A stretch of DNA of 64,000 bases, taken from Maribacter sp. 1_MG-2023 (GTDB lineage: Bacteria > Bacteroidota > Bacteroidia > Flavobacteriales > Flavobacteriaceae). The stretch lies in the NCBI RefSeq assembly GCF_030547005.1, contig NZ_JAUOPN010000015.1:1-64000 (forward strand), written 5' to 3'. Under the pieces are notes generated by a model that did no database searches, had not been told where the DNA came from, and saw only the letters and a list, made by a program, of their open reading frames with translations. Shown here one piece after another: positions 23,122 through 31,844 of this stretch (position 1 is its first letter; each line of letters begins with the position of its first letter). A program made the position numbers and the translations under genes.

Positions 23122-23850
23122 ATGAATTTAATAATTGATGCGGGTAATACAAACGTGAAGTTAGCAATCTTTAAAAAGTCAGAAATAATTCATTTAGAGA
23201 CTGTTGTTGTCGATTTGTTTGTAGAAGCTATTAAAAAAATCTTCAAAGAATACACGAAAATTCAAGGTGCAATAGTTTCTAGTGTTGGATCACTTTCTAA
23301 GGCGCAAATGAAGGTTGTGGCCGTTTTTTGTGATCTACACGAGCTTTCAAATGCCTCGAAAGTGCCATTTAAGAACTCTTATGCGTCACCTCAGACTTTG
23401 GGTGTAGATCGTTTGGCTTTGGCGACAGCGGCCTATTATTTTAATCCGCATAAGAATAATTTGGTGATAGATGCAGGTACATGTGTAACTTATGATATGT
23501 TAAATGATTTTGACGAATATTTAGGTGGGGCTATTTCTCCGGGTGTTCAAATGCGCTATAATGCAATGCATGAGCAAACGGCAAAATTGCCATTACTCGA
23601 AAAAAAAGAACTTTTAGACTATATAGGTAATACAACAGAGAATTGTCTTCACAGCGGGGTTGTAAATGGTATATCTCTTGAAATAGACGGTGTCATTGAT
23701 CTTTATAAGGCTCGATTTAAAGATTTAACAATTATTTTAACAGGGGGTGATACACTATTTTTGTCTAAACGATTAAAAAATACCATATTTGCGGATTCCA
23801 AATTTCTCCTGAAAGGGCTTAATTATTTGCTGGAATACAACAAGCACTAA
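23122..23850 (+). CDS. coaX: Type III pantothenate kinase
   Basis: The 242-residue cytoplasmic enzyme phosphorylates pantothenate, the first step of coenzyme A synthesis, and is not feedback-inhibited by CoA as the type I enzyme is. It shows the ASKHA-fold signatures of CoaX: LIIDAGNTNVKLAIF (N-terminal phosphate loop), a GVDRLALATAA motif for pantothenate binding, NNLVIDAGTCVTYD and GGAISPGVQMRYNAMHEQTAKLP (long form at about 136-158) and LTGGDT near the end. Its length is normal. The next gene starts at the base after its stop codon, so the two are translationally coupled. Confidence 0.93.
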   Translation: MNLIIDAGNTNVKLAIFKKSEIIHLETVVVDLFVEAIKKIFKEYTKIQGAIVSSVGSLSKAQMKVVAVFCDLHELSNASKVPFKNSYASPQTLGVDRLALATAAYYFNPHKNNLVIDAGTCVTYDMLNDFDEYLGGAISPGVQMRYNAMHEQTAKLPLLEKKELLDYIGNTTENCLHSGVVNGISLEIDGVIDLYKARFKDLTIILTGGDTLFLSKRLKNTIFADSKFLLKGLNYLLEYNKH

Positions 23851-25137
23851 ATGATCAGAAAAATTGTAATTGCAATTGTATACATAACCACCGTGGGTAT
23901 GTACGCTCAAGATGGTACCGTTTCTCCCTATTCTTTTTTTGGATTAGGTGAATTAAAGAGCGGGAGTACTGTAGAAAATCAAATGATGGGAGGTATTGGC
24001 GTATACGCAGATAGTGTCCATCTTAACTTGAAAAACCCTGCCGCATACGGTAAATTAGGTTTAGAAGTTATGGATAGAGAAGGTCTTGTGGTCTATACCG
24101 CTGGCGTCTCCAACAAAAATTATCAACTTAAGAGTTATACTGAGGAAGAAAAAAGTTCAGTTACTACTCTAGATTACTTGGCATTAGGTTTTAGTCTTGG
24201 TAAAGGATTGGGAATGGGCTTTGGTGTTATGCCGTACTCCTCAGTTGGTTATAATCTAGTAGAGGAGCAAACAAATATTGACAAGTCTTTAGTTAATATT
24301 TATAATGGAGAGGGTGGATTGAATCGTGTTTTTTATTCGGTCGGTTACGAAGTTATTAAAGATTTAAGTATTGGTGCTACCGTTAATTTTAACTTTGGTA
24401 CTATCGATGCAGAGCGATTACAGCAAATTGAAGGAATACAATTTGGAACGTTTGATAGGCGAAGTTCAAGAATAAATGGCTTCGATTTTAATTATGCTTT
24501 AAATTATTCTCCACTAATTAAGGGTAGAAACCGGTTACATTCTTCTATTCGTGTAAATACTCAAGGTAATCTTATTTCCGAGAATAGTAGGCAAATTGGT
24601 TCGTTTTCTATCGCAAACGGGGGTAATATTGAAGAAATTGATGTTGATTTAGATGCTGAAAATTTAAGAAATACAGAATTTAAGATACCTACGACCACCA
24701 CAATAGGTTTAGGTTACGGAGAGGATTATAAATGGTTTGTTGGTGCTGAATATAGTTTTCAGAAAATGAGTTCTTTTGAAAATGTTTTCTTAGGAACAGA
24801 GAATGAAATGTATAAAGATGCAAGTTCGTACGCATTTGGTGCTTTTATAACACCTGATCATGATTCTTTTACAAGTTACTTAAAAAGAGTTACTTACCGT
24901 GCGGGGGTGCGTTTAGATAATACGGGTATGCTTATCGATAATGTTGATATTAATAACTTTGGCATAACTTTTGGATTAGGCTTACCACTGGGAAGAAGTT
25001 TCTCTAATCTTAATTTAGGATTTGAATTTGGACGAAGAGGAACGACTAGGGCGAATTTAATTGAGGAAAGTTATTTTAAATTCAATGTAGGTCTTTCGTT
25101 AAACGATCGTTGGTTCCAGAAGAGAAAAATAAATTAA
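23851..25137 (+). CDS. Putative outer-membrane barrel protein, FadL-like
   Basis: The 428-residue protein has a signal peptide (about 1-19, ending MYAQ). Its N-terminal part, SPYSFFGLGELKSG and MGGIGVYADSVHLNLKNPAAYG, resembles the N-terminal hatch of FadL/TodX-type barrels (an NPA motif after an alternating segment). Barrel strands follow throughout, as in GLGMGFGVMPYSSVGYNL and YKWFVGAEYSFQKM. Function is unknown; hydrophobic-substrate uptake would be the guess from the fold. It starts directly after the coaX stop with no gap, and is followed 33 bases later by a TPR protein and then lptC, so it may belong to an envelope operon. Confidence 0.68.
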   Translation: MIRKIVIAIVYITTVGMYAQDGTVSPYSFFGLGELKSGSTVENQMMGGIGVYADSVHLNLKNPAAYGKLGLEVMDREGLVVYTAGVSNKNYQLKSYTEEEKSSVTTLDYLALGFSLGKGLGMGFGVMPYSSVGYNLVEEQTNIDKSLVNIYNGEGGLNRVFYSVGYEVIKDLSIGATVNFNFGTIDAERLQQIEGIQFGTFDRRSSRINGFDFNYALNYSPLIKGRNRLHSSIRVNTQGNLISENSRQIGSFSIANGGNIEEIDVDLDAENLRNTEFKIPTTTTIGLGYGEDYKWFVGAEYSFQKMSSFENVFLGTENEMYKDASSYAFGAFITPDHDSFTSYLKRVTYRAGVRLDNTGMLIDNVDINNFGITFGLGLPLGRSFSNLNLGFEFGRRGTTRANLIEESYFKFNVGLSLNDRWFQKRKIN

Positions 25138-25170
25138 AATTTAGTACATTAACCATTTAAAAAAAGAAAT

Positions 25171-26544
25171 ATGAAATCGAAACTTTACTTCACGGCAATA
25201 ATGATCCTAGGGATGATGGGAGTAAGTAATGCACAGGCACAGAACCCTGAATGTATGACTAACTTATCTATATTTTCTGAGCATTCGAAAGTTAAAAATT
25301 ATGATGCGGCTTATGAGCCATGGAAAATGGTTTATGAAACTTGTCCTCAACTAAATAACGCTATCTATGTATATGGTGAACGTATACTTAAAGATAAGAT
25401 GAAAAATGCGACTGGTGCTGACAAGGAGAAGTTTGCAAATGATCTTATGGGTCTTTACGATAATAAATTAAAGCATTTTGCATCTAAAACTAGTCAAGGT
25501 GAAACTGAAGTTGATAAAGCTTTAGTAATGTACGATAATAAAATGGCTGACGATGCTAAAATGTACAGCATGTTAAGTGATGCCTTTACAAAGGATCAAG
25601 AGAATTTCACTAGCCCGAAAGCATTATATATCTATTTCTCTAGTTTAGTTGATGAGAATAAGGCTGGTAGAAAAGATTTGCAAGAAGTTTTTGATGTATA
25701 CGATGCTGTTACAGAAAAAATTGAAGTAGAAAATGAAAAAATTACAGGTAAAATTGCAAAGCTTTTACCTAAAGAAGAAGCTGGTACATTAACTTCTAAA
25801 GAAAAGTCTCGTTTAAAGTCTTACAATTCTTATTCTGAAGTTTACGGTAAAATCGCAGGAAGTATCGATTCTAAATTAGGTCCTTTAGCAGATTGTAGCA
25901 ACTTAATTCCTCTTTACGAAAAGAGTTTTGAAGAGAAAAAGAACGATGTTGTTTGGGTAAAAAGAGCTGTTGGTCTTATGTTCAACAAAGAATGTACAGA
26001 TGATCCAATGTTCCAAAAATTATTCGAAGCGCAGTTAAGGTTGGATCCATCTGCCGATGCTTATGTATATGGTGGTACTTTGAAAATGAAGAATGGAGAT
26101 AGCTCAGGTGCTCTTGCAGATTTTGATAAAGCATTGTCTTTAGAAACAAATAACGAGAAGAAATCTAAAATTGCTTACAAAGTAGCGGTTATTAATAAAA
26201 GAAAAGGTAGTAAGTCTACTGCTCGTAAATACGCTCAGAAAGCAATTGATGCTAACCCATCTAACGGTCGTGCTTATTTATTAATTGCTAACTTATATGC
26301 AACAAGTGCAAACGGTTGTGGTACATCTGCTTTCGAAAAAAGAGCAATGTATTGGAAAGCTGCAGATATGGCAAGAAAAGCAGGTAGAGTAGATCCTTCA
26401 TTAAGTGGTTCTTCGAGTCAAGCTGCAAATAGCTATAGTGCAAAAGCGCCTTCTAAAGAAATGATCTTTAGCTCAGGTATGGCTGGTAAAACTGTTACTT
26501 TCAACTGTTGGGTTGGTGGTAGCGTGAAAGTACCTTCTTTATAG
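25171..26544 (+). CDS. Secreted TPR-repeat protein
   Basis: The 457-residue protein has a signal peptide (about 1-23, ending NAQAQ). It is largely helical and ends in tetratricopeptide-like repeats: DAYVYGGTLKMKNGDSSGAL, KKSKIAYKVAVINKRKGSKS and ARKYAQKAIDANPSNGRAYL (about residues 295-375), the usual G-A-x-A-P spacing. Earlier sequence contains Cys in NPECMTN, ETCPQLN, LADCSN and NKECTDD, an even set that could pair in the periplasm. It lies 5 bases upstream of lptC and probably shares its transcript. Such proteins occur at this place in Flavobacteriaceae; the role is unknown. Confidence 0.75.
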   Translation: MKSKLYFTAIMILGMMGVSNAQAQNPECMTNLSIFSEHSKVKNYDAAYEPWKMVYETCPQLNNAIYVYGERILKDKMKNATGADKEKFANDLMGLYDNKLKHFASKTSQGETEVDKALVMYDNKMADDAKMYSMLSDAFTKDQENFTSPKALYIYFSSLVDENKAGRKDLQEVFDVYDAVTEKIEVENEKITGKIAKLLPKEEAGTLTSKEKSRLKSYNSYSEVYGKIAGSIDSKLGPLADCSNLIPLYEKSFEEKKNDVVWVKRAVGLMFNKECTDDPMFQKLFEAQLRLDPSADAYVYGGTLKMKNGDSSGALADFDKALSLETNNEKKSKIAYKVAVINKRKGSKSTARKYAQKAIDANPSNGRAYLLIANLYATSANGCGTSAFEKRAMYWKAADMARKAGRVDPSLSGSSSQAANSYSAKAPSKEMIFSSGMAGKTVTFNCWVGGSVKVPSL

Positions 26545-26549
26545 AAAAA

Positions 26550-27161
26550 ATGATACAGATTAAAAATTTTAAAGGCATTGCCGTGGTATGTACCATGGCA
26601 ATGCTTTTTTTATCTTGTAAAGATGATTACAAGAGAGTAGGTGAAGAAGCTGCAAAAGATGTTTTTCCTAGAAGTGTGGCACAAAACTTCGTAGCCACCT
26701 ATACCGAATCTCCTGAAAAATTAGGGTCTGAAGATGAAGGGTCTTCTAGAGTTTTGGCGGTGCTATCAGGACCTATAAGAAACGATTTTGAGCAGCTGTC
26801 TTTTCCGTATCAAACCTTTCCAGAAGGCTTATTGGTAGAGATTTTTAATGAAAAAAATGAAAAAACAACAATAGAAGCAGACTTCGGGGTATTGTACTCT
26901 AAGACTTCTATCGTAGATTTGCGCGGTAATGTGCTTATAAAAAGTGATGATGGTAAGAAATTAGCAACATCTCAATTGTATTATGATCGCGGTAATGAAT
27001 GGGCATTTACGCAAGAGAAATTTACATTTACCAATCCTGATGATGGAACGGTGATGGATGGTGAAGGAATGGATATTCAGAAAGATCTCAAGTTTTTAAA
27101 TGCACACAAAACCTATGGTCTTATGTTGATTAAAGAAGATAAAGAACAAGAGAATGATTAA
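26550..27161 (+). CDS. lptC: LPS export protein LptC
   Basis: The 203-residue protein has a lipobox (MAMLFLSCKDD, Cys about 24), so here it is a lipoprotein rather than the single-span membrane protein of enterobacteria. The rest matches the OstA/LptC beta-jellyroll: IRNDFEQLSFPYQTFPEGLLVEIF, EADFGVLYSKTSIVDLRGNVLIKS and WAFTQEKFTFTNPDDGTVMDGEGMD. LptC receives LPS from the LptBFG transporter and passes it to LptA. No other lpt genes are in the window. Its end overlaps the next gene by eight bases. Confidence 0.82.
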   Translation: MIQIKNFKGIAVVCTMAMLFLSCKDDYKRVGEEAAKDVFPRSVAQNFVATYTESPEKLGSEDEGSSRVLAVLSGPIRNDFEQLSFPYQTFPEGLLVEIFNEKNEKTTIEADFGVLYSKTSIVDLRGNVLIKSDDGKKLATSQLYYDRGNEWAFTQEKFTFTNPDDGTVMDGEGMDIQKDLKFLNAHKTYGLMLIKEDKEQEND

Positions 27162-27360
27162 AATATTAAGGTATACAGAGTACTTATATTTAATAGTAGC
27201 TGGTTTTTCAATTTTTAGAATTTTTACAGATTGGAATACGGATAGGAGTATGGCTTATTTTTTCATATTTTTTGCTATAGTATCTATAGGTATGTTCTTG
27301 TTTAGAAGAAACTACAGAAAAAAATTCGAACAACGTAAACGGGATAATCAAAACAAATAG
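27154..27360 (+). CDS. Small two-span membrane protein
   Basis: The 68-residue protein has two hydrophobic segments (about 8-24 and 34-51) and a basic tail (RRNYRKKFEQRKRDNQNK), predicting a hairpin with both ends in the cytoplasm. I do not recognise a family. It overlaps lptC by eight bases and its stop codon shares a base with the GTG of the next gene, so it is tightly coupled between an LPS-export gene and a CNNM-type gene. That position argues that it is real. Confidence 0.72.
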   Translation: MIKILRYTEYLYLIVAGFSIFRIFTDWNTDRSMAYFFIFFAIVSIGMFLFRRNYRKKFEQRKRDNQNK

Positions 27361-28646
27361 TGGGTACAGCCAGTATTATCATTATACTTTCCTTGATTTT
27401 TTCAGCATTTTTCTCAGGAATGGAAATTGCCTTTATTTCTGCGAACAAAATCCATATTGAAATAGAGAAAAAACAAGAGGGTTTTTTGGCTAGGGTATTA
27501 ACTAGATTAACCAAAAAACCATCTAAGTTTATTGCAACCATGCTTATTGGCAACAATATAGCACTGGTTATTTATGGTCTTTTCATGGGCGAAGTACTTA
27601 TGAATTGGTTTGCAGGTATTGTGCCAGATAATGCTCTTTTAAAGTTGTTAATAACAGATTTTAGCCTGTTGACCCAAACGTTGATTTCTACCTTTATTAT
27701 TTTGATAACAGCGGAGTTTTTGCCAAAGGTACTTTTTCAGATTTATGCAAATAACCTGTTGAAGTTATTGGCAATCCCAGCATTTTTATTTTACATATTA
27801 TTCTCTTTTATTTCAGATTTTATTATTTGGATTTCTGATTTGATATTGAAATATGTTTTTGGAACATCTGGCGATGAAGTGCAATTCGCTTTTAGCAAAC
27901 TAGAGTTGGGTGATTATATTACCGAACAGATGGAAACTATAGAGGAAGAAGATGAGGTTGATACCGAAATACAAATATTTCAGAATGCATTAGAATTTGC
28001 GGCTGTAAAAGCGCGCGAGGTTATGGTTCCAAGAACAGAAATTGTAGCTGTAGAAATGCATGAGACGCCTAAAAATTTAGCAAAACTATTTACAGAAACG
28101 GGCTACTCCAAAATATTAGTATTTAATGACACGGTAGATAATGTAATTGGCTATGTGCATTCTTATGAATTATTCAAGAAGCCAAAAACTATAAAAAGTA
28201 TTTTATTACCTGTAGAATTTGTTCCAGAAACAATGCTAATTCAAGATATACTAAACGTGTTGATTAAAAAACGCAAGAGTATAGCAGTAGTTTTAGATGA
28301 GTATGGTGGAACATCTGGTCTTGTTACGGTAGAAGATATTGTAGAAGAGCTATTTGGAGAAATAGAAGATGAACATGATACTACAGATTTAAGAGAAGAA
28401 GTAGTTGATGAACGTCACTTTTTGTTCTCTGCAAGATTAGAGGTTGATGATATTAACGAAAACCATAAATTAAATCTTCCGGTATCAGATGAATATGAGA
28501 CCTTAGGCGGTCTTTTGGTACATACCCTAGGGGAAATTCCAGATAAAGAAGTAGAGCTTACCATAGCGTCTTATAAGTTTACTGTGCTAGAAGTTTCTAA
28601 CACCAAAATCGATTTGATTTCCATAGAAGTTTTAGAAGAGGAATAA
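27360..28646 (+). CDS. CNNM/CorC-type transporter with CBS domains
   Basis: The 428-residue protein has an N-terminal CNNM domain with four membrane segments (about 3-25, 60-90, 95-120, 125-150) containing FSGMEIAFISANK. A pair of CBS domains follows (about 200-325; VMVPRTEIVAVE, SIAVVLDEYGGTSGLVTVEDIVEELFGEI) and a C-terminal CorC/HlyC domain (about 345-425). Family members export or sense Mg2+ or Co2+; older annotations call them hemolysins. The start is GTG at 27360, overlapping the previous stop. GldE of the gliding machinery belongs to the same superfamily, but no gld genes are adjacent, so I do not call it gldE. Confidence 0.85.
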   Translation: MGTASIIIILSLIFSAFFSGMEIAFISANKIHIEIEKKQEGFLARVLTRLTKKPSKFIATMLIGNNIALVIYGLFMGEVLMNWFAGIVPDNALLKLLITDFSLLTQTLISTFIILITAEFLPKVLFQIYANNLLKLLAIPAFLFYILFSFISDFIIWISDLILKYVFGTSGDEVQFAFSKLELGDYITEQMETIEEEDEVDTEIQIFQNALEFAAVKAREVMVPRTEIVAVEMHETPKNLAKLFTETGYSKILVFNDTVDNVIGYVHSYELFKKPKTIKSILLPVEFVPETMLIQDILNVLIKKRKSIAVVLDEYGGTSGLVTVEDIVEELFGEIEDEHDTTDLREEVVDERHFLFSARLEVDDINENHKLNLPVSDEYETLGGLLVHTLGEIPDKEVELTIASYKFTVLEVSNTKIDLISIEVLEEE

Positions 28647-28706
28647 CAGTGCATCAATCAATAAATTAGGAGGCTTTTTAGTTTTTATTATTTCAATTAA
28701 AAATGG

Positions 28707-28714
28707 TAGTTTTG
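28707..28714 (+). promoter_or_regulatory. -7 promoter box of ppiD
   Basis: TAGTTTTG matches the Bacteroidota -7 consensus TAnnTTTG exactly. It lies 43 bases upstream of the ppiD start and 60 bases past the end of the CNNM gene, implying a leader of about 38 bases. A -33 element is not obvious. Confidence 0.5.
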
Positions 28715-28756
28715 CCTCCCAATAACCACAAACGATTATTTTAAACGTTAATTAGA

Positions 28757-30874
28757 ATGGCAGTATTAGAAAATATTAGGAAACGTACAACAGTGTTAAT
28801 CTTGATAATAGGTTTAGCACTTTTTGCATTTGTTATTTCTGGGGTTTTTACCAGTAGCAATTTTGGAGGAGAAAAAGTAGGCTCATCAGTAGCTGAAATT
28901 AATGGAGAAGATATTTCTATTGATGAATTCAGAAGAGAAGTTGAAGTTGCTTCAAATAGAGTTGGTCCAACAGCATCATCTATGCAGGTTGTAAACCAGG
29001 TTTGGGAGAACAAAGTAAGAAAGACAATCTTAGGTGAGCAATTTGAAGATTTAGGTATTGGTATAGAGCAAGATCAAATTGTTGATTTTCTTAGAACTAC
29101 CGGTTATGCGCAAAATCCTCAGTTTCAAGATCAGAACGGTCAGTTCGATGCTAACATGTTCAGGCAAACTGTAGCAGATTGGAAAGTTAACAACCCTGCA
29201 CAATACGAAGCTTGGTTGCAAACGGAAGATGAAATTATTGAATTGGCAAAAGAGCAGACTTACTTTAATATGGTAAGAGCTGGTGTAGGTGCTACTTTGA
29301 AAGAAGGTGAGTTAGATTATAAGTTGGCTAACGAAAAAATGGACCTTAAGTACGTAAGAGTACCTTACACTTCAATTGCAGATAGTACTATTTCTGTTTC
29401 TAAAAGTGAAATTGCTGATTACGTTAGTAAGCATAAAGATGAGTATAAGCAGGATCCTGCTAGAGATTTGCAATATGTATATTTTCAAGAAAAACCATCT
29501 GAAGCTGATCAAACAGCTATTAAAGACGAAATCACAAAACTTTTAGATGATACAGTTGAGTACAATTCTCAAACAGATCGTAATGATACTATTAAAGGTT
29601 TTAGAAATACAAAAGATGTTACTGCATTTTTAGATAGATATTCAGACACTAAGTTTGATACTATCTTTAAAGCTAAGAAGAATTTACCTTCTAGTGTTGC
29701 TGATACATTGATGAGTTTAAATGTTGGTCAGATCTACGGTCCTTATAAAGATGGAGCTTCGTACAAGATTTCAAAAATGATCGCTAGAAAGCCAAATGGT
29801 TCTGTAAAAGCTAGTCATATTTTATTGGCTTACACAGGTGCAACGAGAGCTAATCCTGCTGTTACTAGAACAAAAGAAGAAGCTGAAGCTAAAGCAAAAG
29901 AATTATTAAGAGAGGCTAAGAAATCTGGAGTAGTATTTTCAGAATTGGCAAGAGATAACTCTGACGGACCTTCTGCACCGAACGGTGGAGATTTAGGATA
30001 TTTCCAAAAAGGAGTTATGGTTCCTAAATTCAATGACTTTGCATTTAATAATAATGAAGGTTCAATTGGTTTGGTTGAAACTGATTTCGGTTTTCACGTT
30101 ATCAAAATAGATGACAAAGAAGATGTAGTTCAAGTTGCTACCATCTCAAGAGAAATTGTTGCATCAGAAGAGACAATTAATACATTGTTTACAAGTGCTA
30201 CTAAATTTGAAATGGAGACTACAGATGATGAAAGTGCATTTTCAACATTGGCTAAGAAAGATGAATATGTAGTTCGTCCGGTAAATAAGATTAAGGCTTT
30301 AGATGAAAATCTTCCTGGCTTAACGAATCAAAGAAACATTGTTCAGTGGGCTTTTAACGGTGATACTAAAGTTGGCGATGTAAAGAGATTTAACATCAAT
30401 AACGGTTATGCGGTTGTTCAGTTAACAGGTAGTTATGCTGAAGGTGTAATGAGTGCTGAAGATGCTTCTGTGCTTGTTCTGCCTATTATTAGAAAAGAAC
30501 GTAAGGCAGCGAAAATCATCGCAGCTAACAAGGGTAAGGATATGAGTGCTATTGCATCTGATAACGGTGTAAGTATTTCAAATGGTTCTGCTTTAACAGT
30601 AAAATCGCCAACAATACCTGGCGCAGGTAGTGAGCCAGTTGTAGTAGGTACTGCTTACGGAATGGCTGCTGGTGCAACTTCAGGGTTGATTCAAGGAAAT
30701 ACAGGAATTTTCAAAATTGAAATCGTGAAGAAAACAGAAGCTCCGAAATTAGATAACTATAGTGTATATGCTAATACTCTAAAAACAGGAGCAGCTAGCC
30801 GTGTAAACACTGCAGTTTATAATGCGTTGAAAGACGGTTCTGAAATAGAAGATAAGAGAGCTGCTTTCTACTAG
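28757..30874 (+). CDS. ppiD: Periplasmic folding chaperone / peptidyl-prolyl isomerase PpiD
   Basis: The 705-residue protein has one N-terminal membrane anchor (about 13-30) and then lies in the periplasm. A SurA/PpiD N-terminal chaperone domain (about 35-170) is followed by a parvulin-type PPIase domain (about 345-450), with KASHILLAYTG, SDGPSAPNGGDLGYFQKGVMVPKF and ETDFGFHVIKI. A long C-terminal domain follows. It helps newly secreted proteins to fold as they leave the Sec translocon. It has its own promoter box and is terminated by the strong hairpin at 30896. Confidence 0.88.
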   Translation: MAVLENIRKRTTVLILIIGLALFAFVISGVFTSSNFGGEKVGSSVAEINGEDISIDEFRREVEVASNRVGPTASSMQVVNQVWENKVRKTILGEQFEDLGIGIEQDQIVDFLRTTGYAQNPQFQDQNGQFDANMFRQTVADWKVNNPAQYEAWLQTEDEIIELAKEQTYFNMVRAGVGATLKEGELDYKLANEKMDLKYVRVPYTSIADSTISVSKSEIADYVSKHKDEYKQDPARDLQYVYFQEKPSEADQTAIKDEITKLLDDTVEYNSQTDRNDTIKGFRNTKDVTAFLDRYSDTKFDTIFKAKKNLPSSVADTLMSLNVGQIYGPYKDGASYKISKMIARKPNGSVKASHILLAYTGATRANPAVTRTKEEAEAKAKELLREAKKSGVVFSELARDNSDGPSAPNGGDLGYFQKGVMVPKFNDFAFNNNEGSIGLVETDFGFHVIKIDDKEDVVQVATISREIVASEETINTLFTSATKFEMETTDDESAFSTLAKKDEYVVRPVNKIKALDENLPGLTNQRNIVQWAFNGDTKVGDVKRFNINNGYAVVQLTGSYAEGVMSAEDASVLVLPIIRKERKAAKIIAANKGKDMSAIASDNGVSISNGSALTVKSPTIPGAGSEPVVVGTAYGMAAGATSGLIQGNTGIFKIEIVKKTEAPKLDNYSVYANTLKTGAASRVNTAVYNALKDGSEIEDKRAAFY

Positions 30875-30895
30875 TAGTTACTTAAAGATTTATAT

Positions 30896-30930
30896 AAAAA
30901 AAGAGCATCCAATTTGGATGCTCTTTTTTT
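30896..30930. terminator. Bidirectional intrinsic terminator
   Basis: AAAAAAAGAGCATCC and GGATGCTCTTTTTTT form a perfect 15-bp stem around a 5-base loop. It serves ppiD on one strand and the GHMP kinase gene on the other; the TAA of the kinase overlaps the T run. Confidence 0.9.
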
Positions 30931-31843
30931 ATAGTACCATTTTTGAATAGGGGAGAATGGTATTGTATCCTTTTTTTTTGAAGTATTGCATGTCATCTTC
31001 AGTGCCTGTTGCTAGCACAAAATCTCCGCCCCAAGCTCCTAAGCTTTTAATAGTTCTAGAGTAATCAGAAAATAGAGAGTCTTTAATAGTAGGTGTTTGA
31101 AGTGTTTCTGATAAAATAGCTTCGTGTTGGTTCAATAAACCTTCAAACTCAGTAATGGCAGTACACTGTTGAATGTTTTCAGTTATAGCGTCAATCTTGG
31201 TGATAAGAGCCTCTTTGTTAATGTCTAAGATACGGTAGCTATTAATGGCGTCTCTACTATTTTTTTTTTGATTTAGGTAAACGAAAAACAACTCATCTTT
31301 AAAATCAGGACTAAAAATCACCTCGTTTACTTTTGGTTCAAAACCATTTCTTTGGTAAGTAATTGCGGTATTATGTGTTGCACATGCAATATCATAACCG
31401 CTGCCGCCAAATGTAGTTTCTAATAATTGATACGGGTTAACTGATGCCCATGCTGCTATATTTGCAATCAACGTAGAAGATGTGCCTAATCCCCAATCTT
31501 TAGGAAAGGTAATTTTAGCTTCAATTACACTGTATGCTGAAATATGTGATAAGAACTCAGAATTCAACTTTTGTGTTTCAGTCAGTAATTGTTGTAATCT
31601 ATCAGAAACGGCTTCGTCAGTTGTATTAATAGTTTTAAAATCTGTCTTAGAAAATTCAGCATAAAACCAAGTATCGTCATTCTCGTCAACACTAAACCAG
31701 TGAATGGTTTCAGAATTTTTATTTCTAAGTTTTAATGATTGTCCGAAAGATGTAGGTAAGGCTAAACCTTTTGCACCATCAAGAATGGCATATTCACCTG
31801 TAAGCAATAATTTTCCATTACTATAAAATTCTTTCATAGACAC
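30929..31843 (-). CDS. GYDIA-type GHMP kinase (mevalonate pathway)
   Basis: The 304-residue GHMP-superfamily kinase has the ATP loop DWGLGTSSTLIANIAAW (about 116-132) and the namesake GGSGYDIACATH (about 145-156). The N-terminal YSNGKLLLTGEYAILDGAKGLA is typical of mevalonate or phosphomevalonate kinases. The GYDIA family occurs in Bacteroidota and is assigned to the mevalonate route to isoprenoids from context. Here it lies one base downstream of HMG-CoA reductase in the same direction, which supports that role. Which of the phosphorylation steps it performs is not visible. Confidence 0.85.
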   Translation of the reverse strand: MSMKEFYSNGKLLLTGEYAILDGAKGLALPTSFGQSLKLRNKNSETIHWFSVDENDDTWFYAEFSKTDFKTINTTDEAVSDRLQQLLTETQKLNSEFLSHISAYSVIEAKITFPKDWGLGTSSTLIANIAAWASVNPYQLLETTFGGSGYDIACATHNTAITYQRNGFEPKVNEVIFSPDFKDELFFVYLNQKKNSRDAINSYRILDINKEALITKIDAITENIQQCTAITEFEGLLNQHEAILSETLQTPTIKDSLFSDYSRTIKSLGAWGGDFVLATGTEDDMQYFKKKGYNTILPYSKMVL

Positions 31844-31844
31844 C

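Noticed and set aside
27360-28646. Calling the CNNM protein gliding-motility GldE
   Set aside because: It belongs to the same superfamily, but the neighbours are lptC and ppiD and no gld genes are present.
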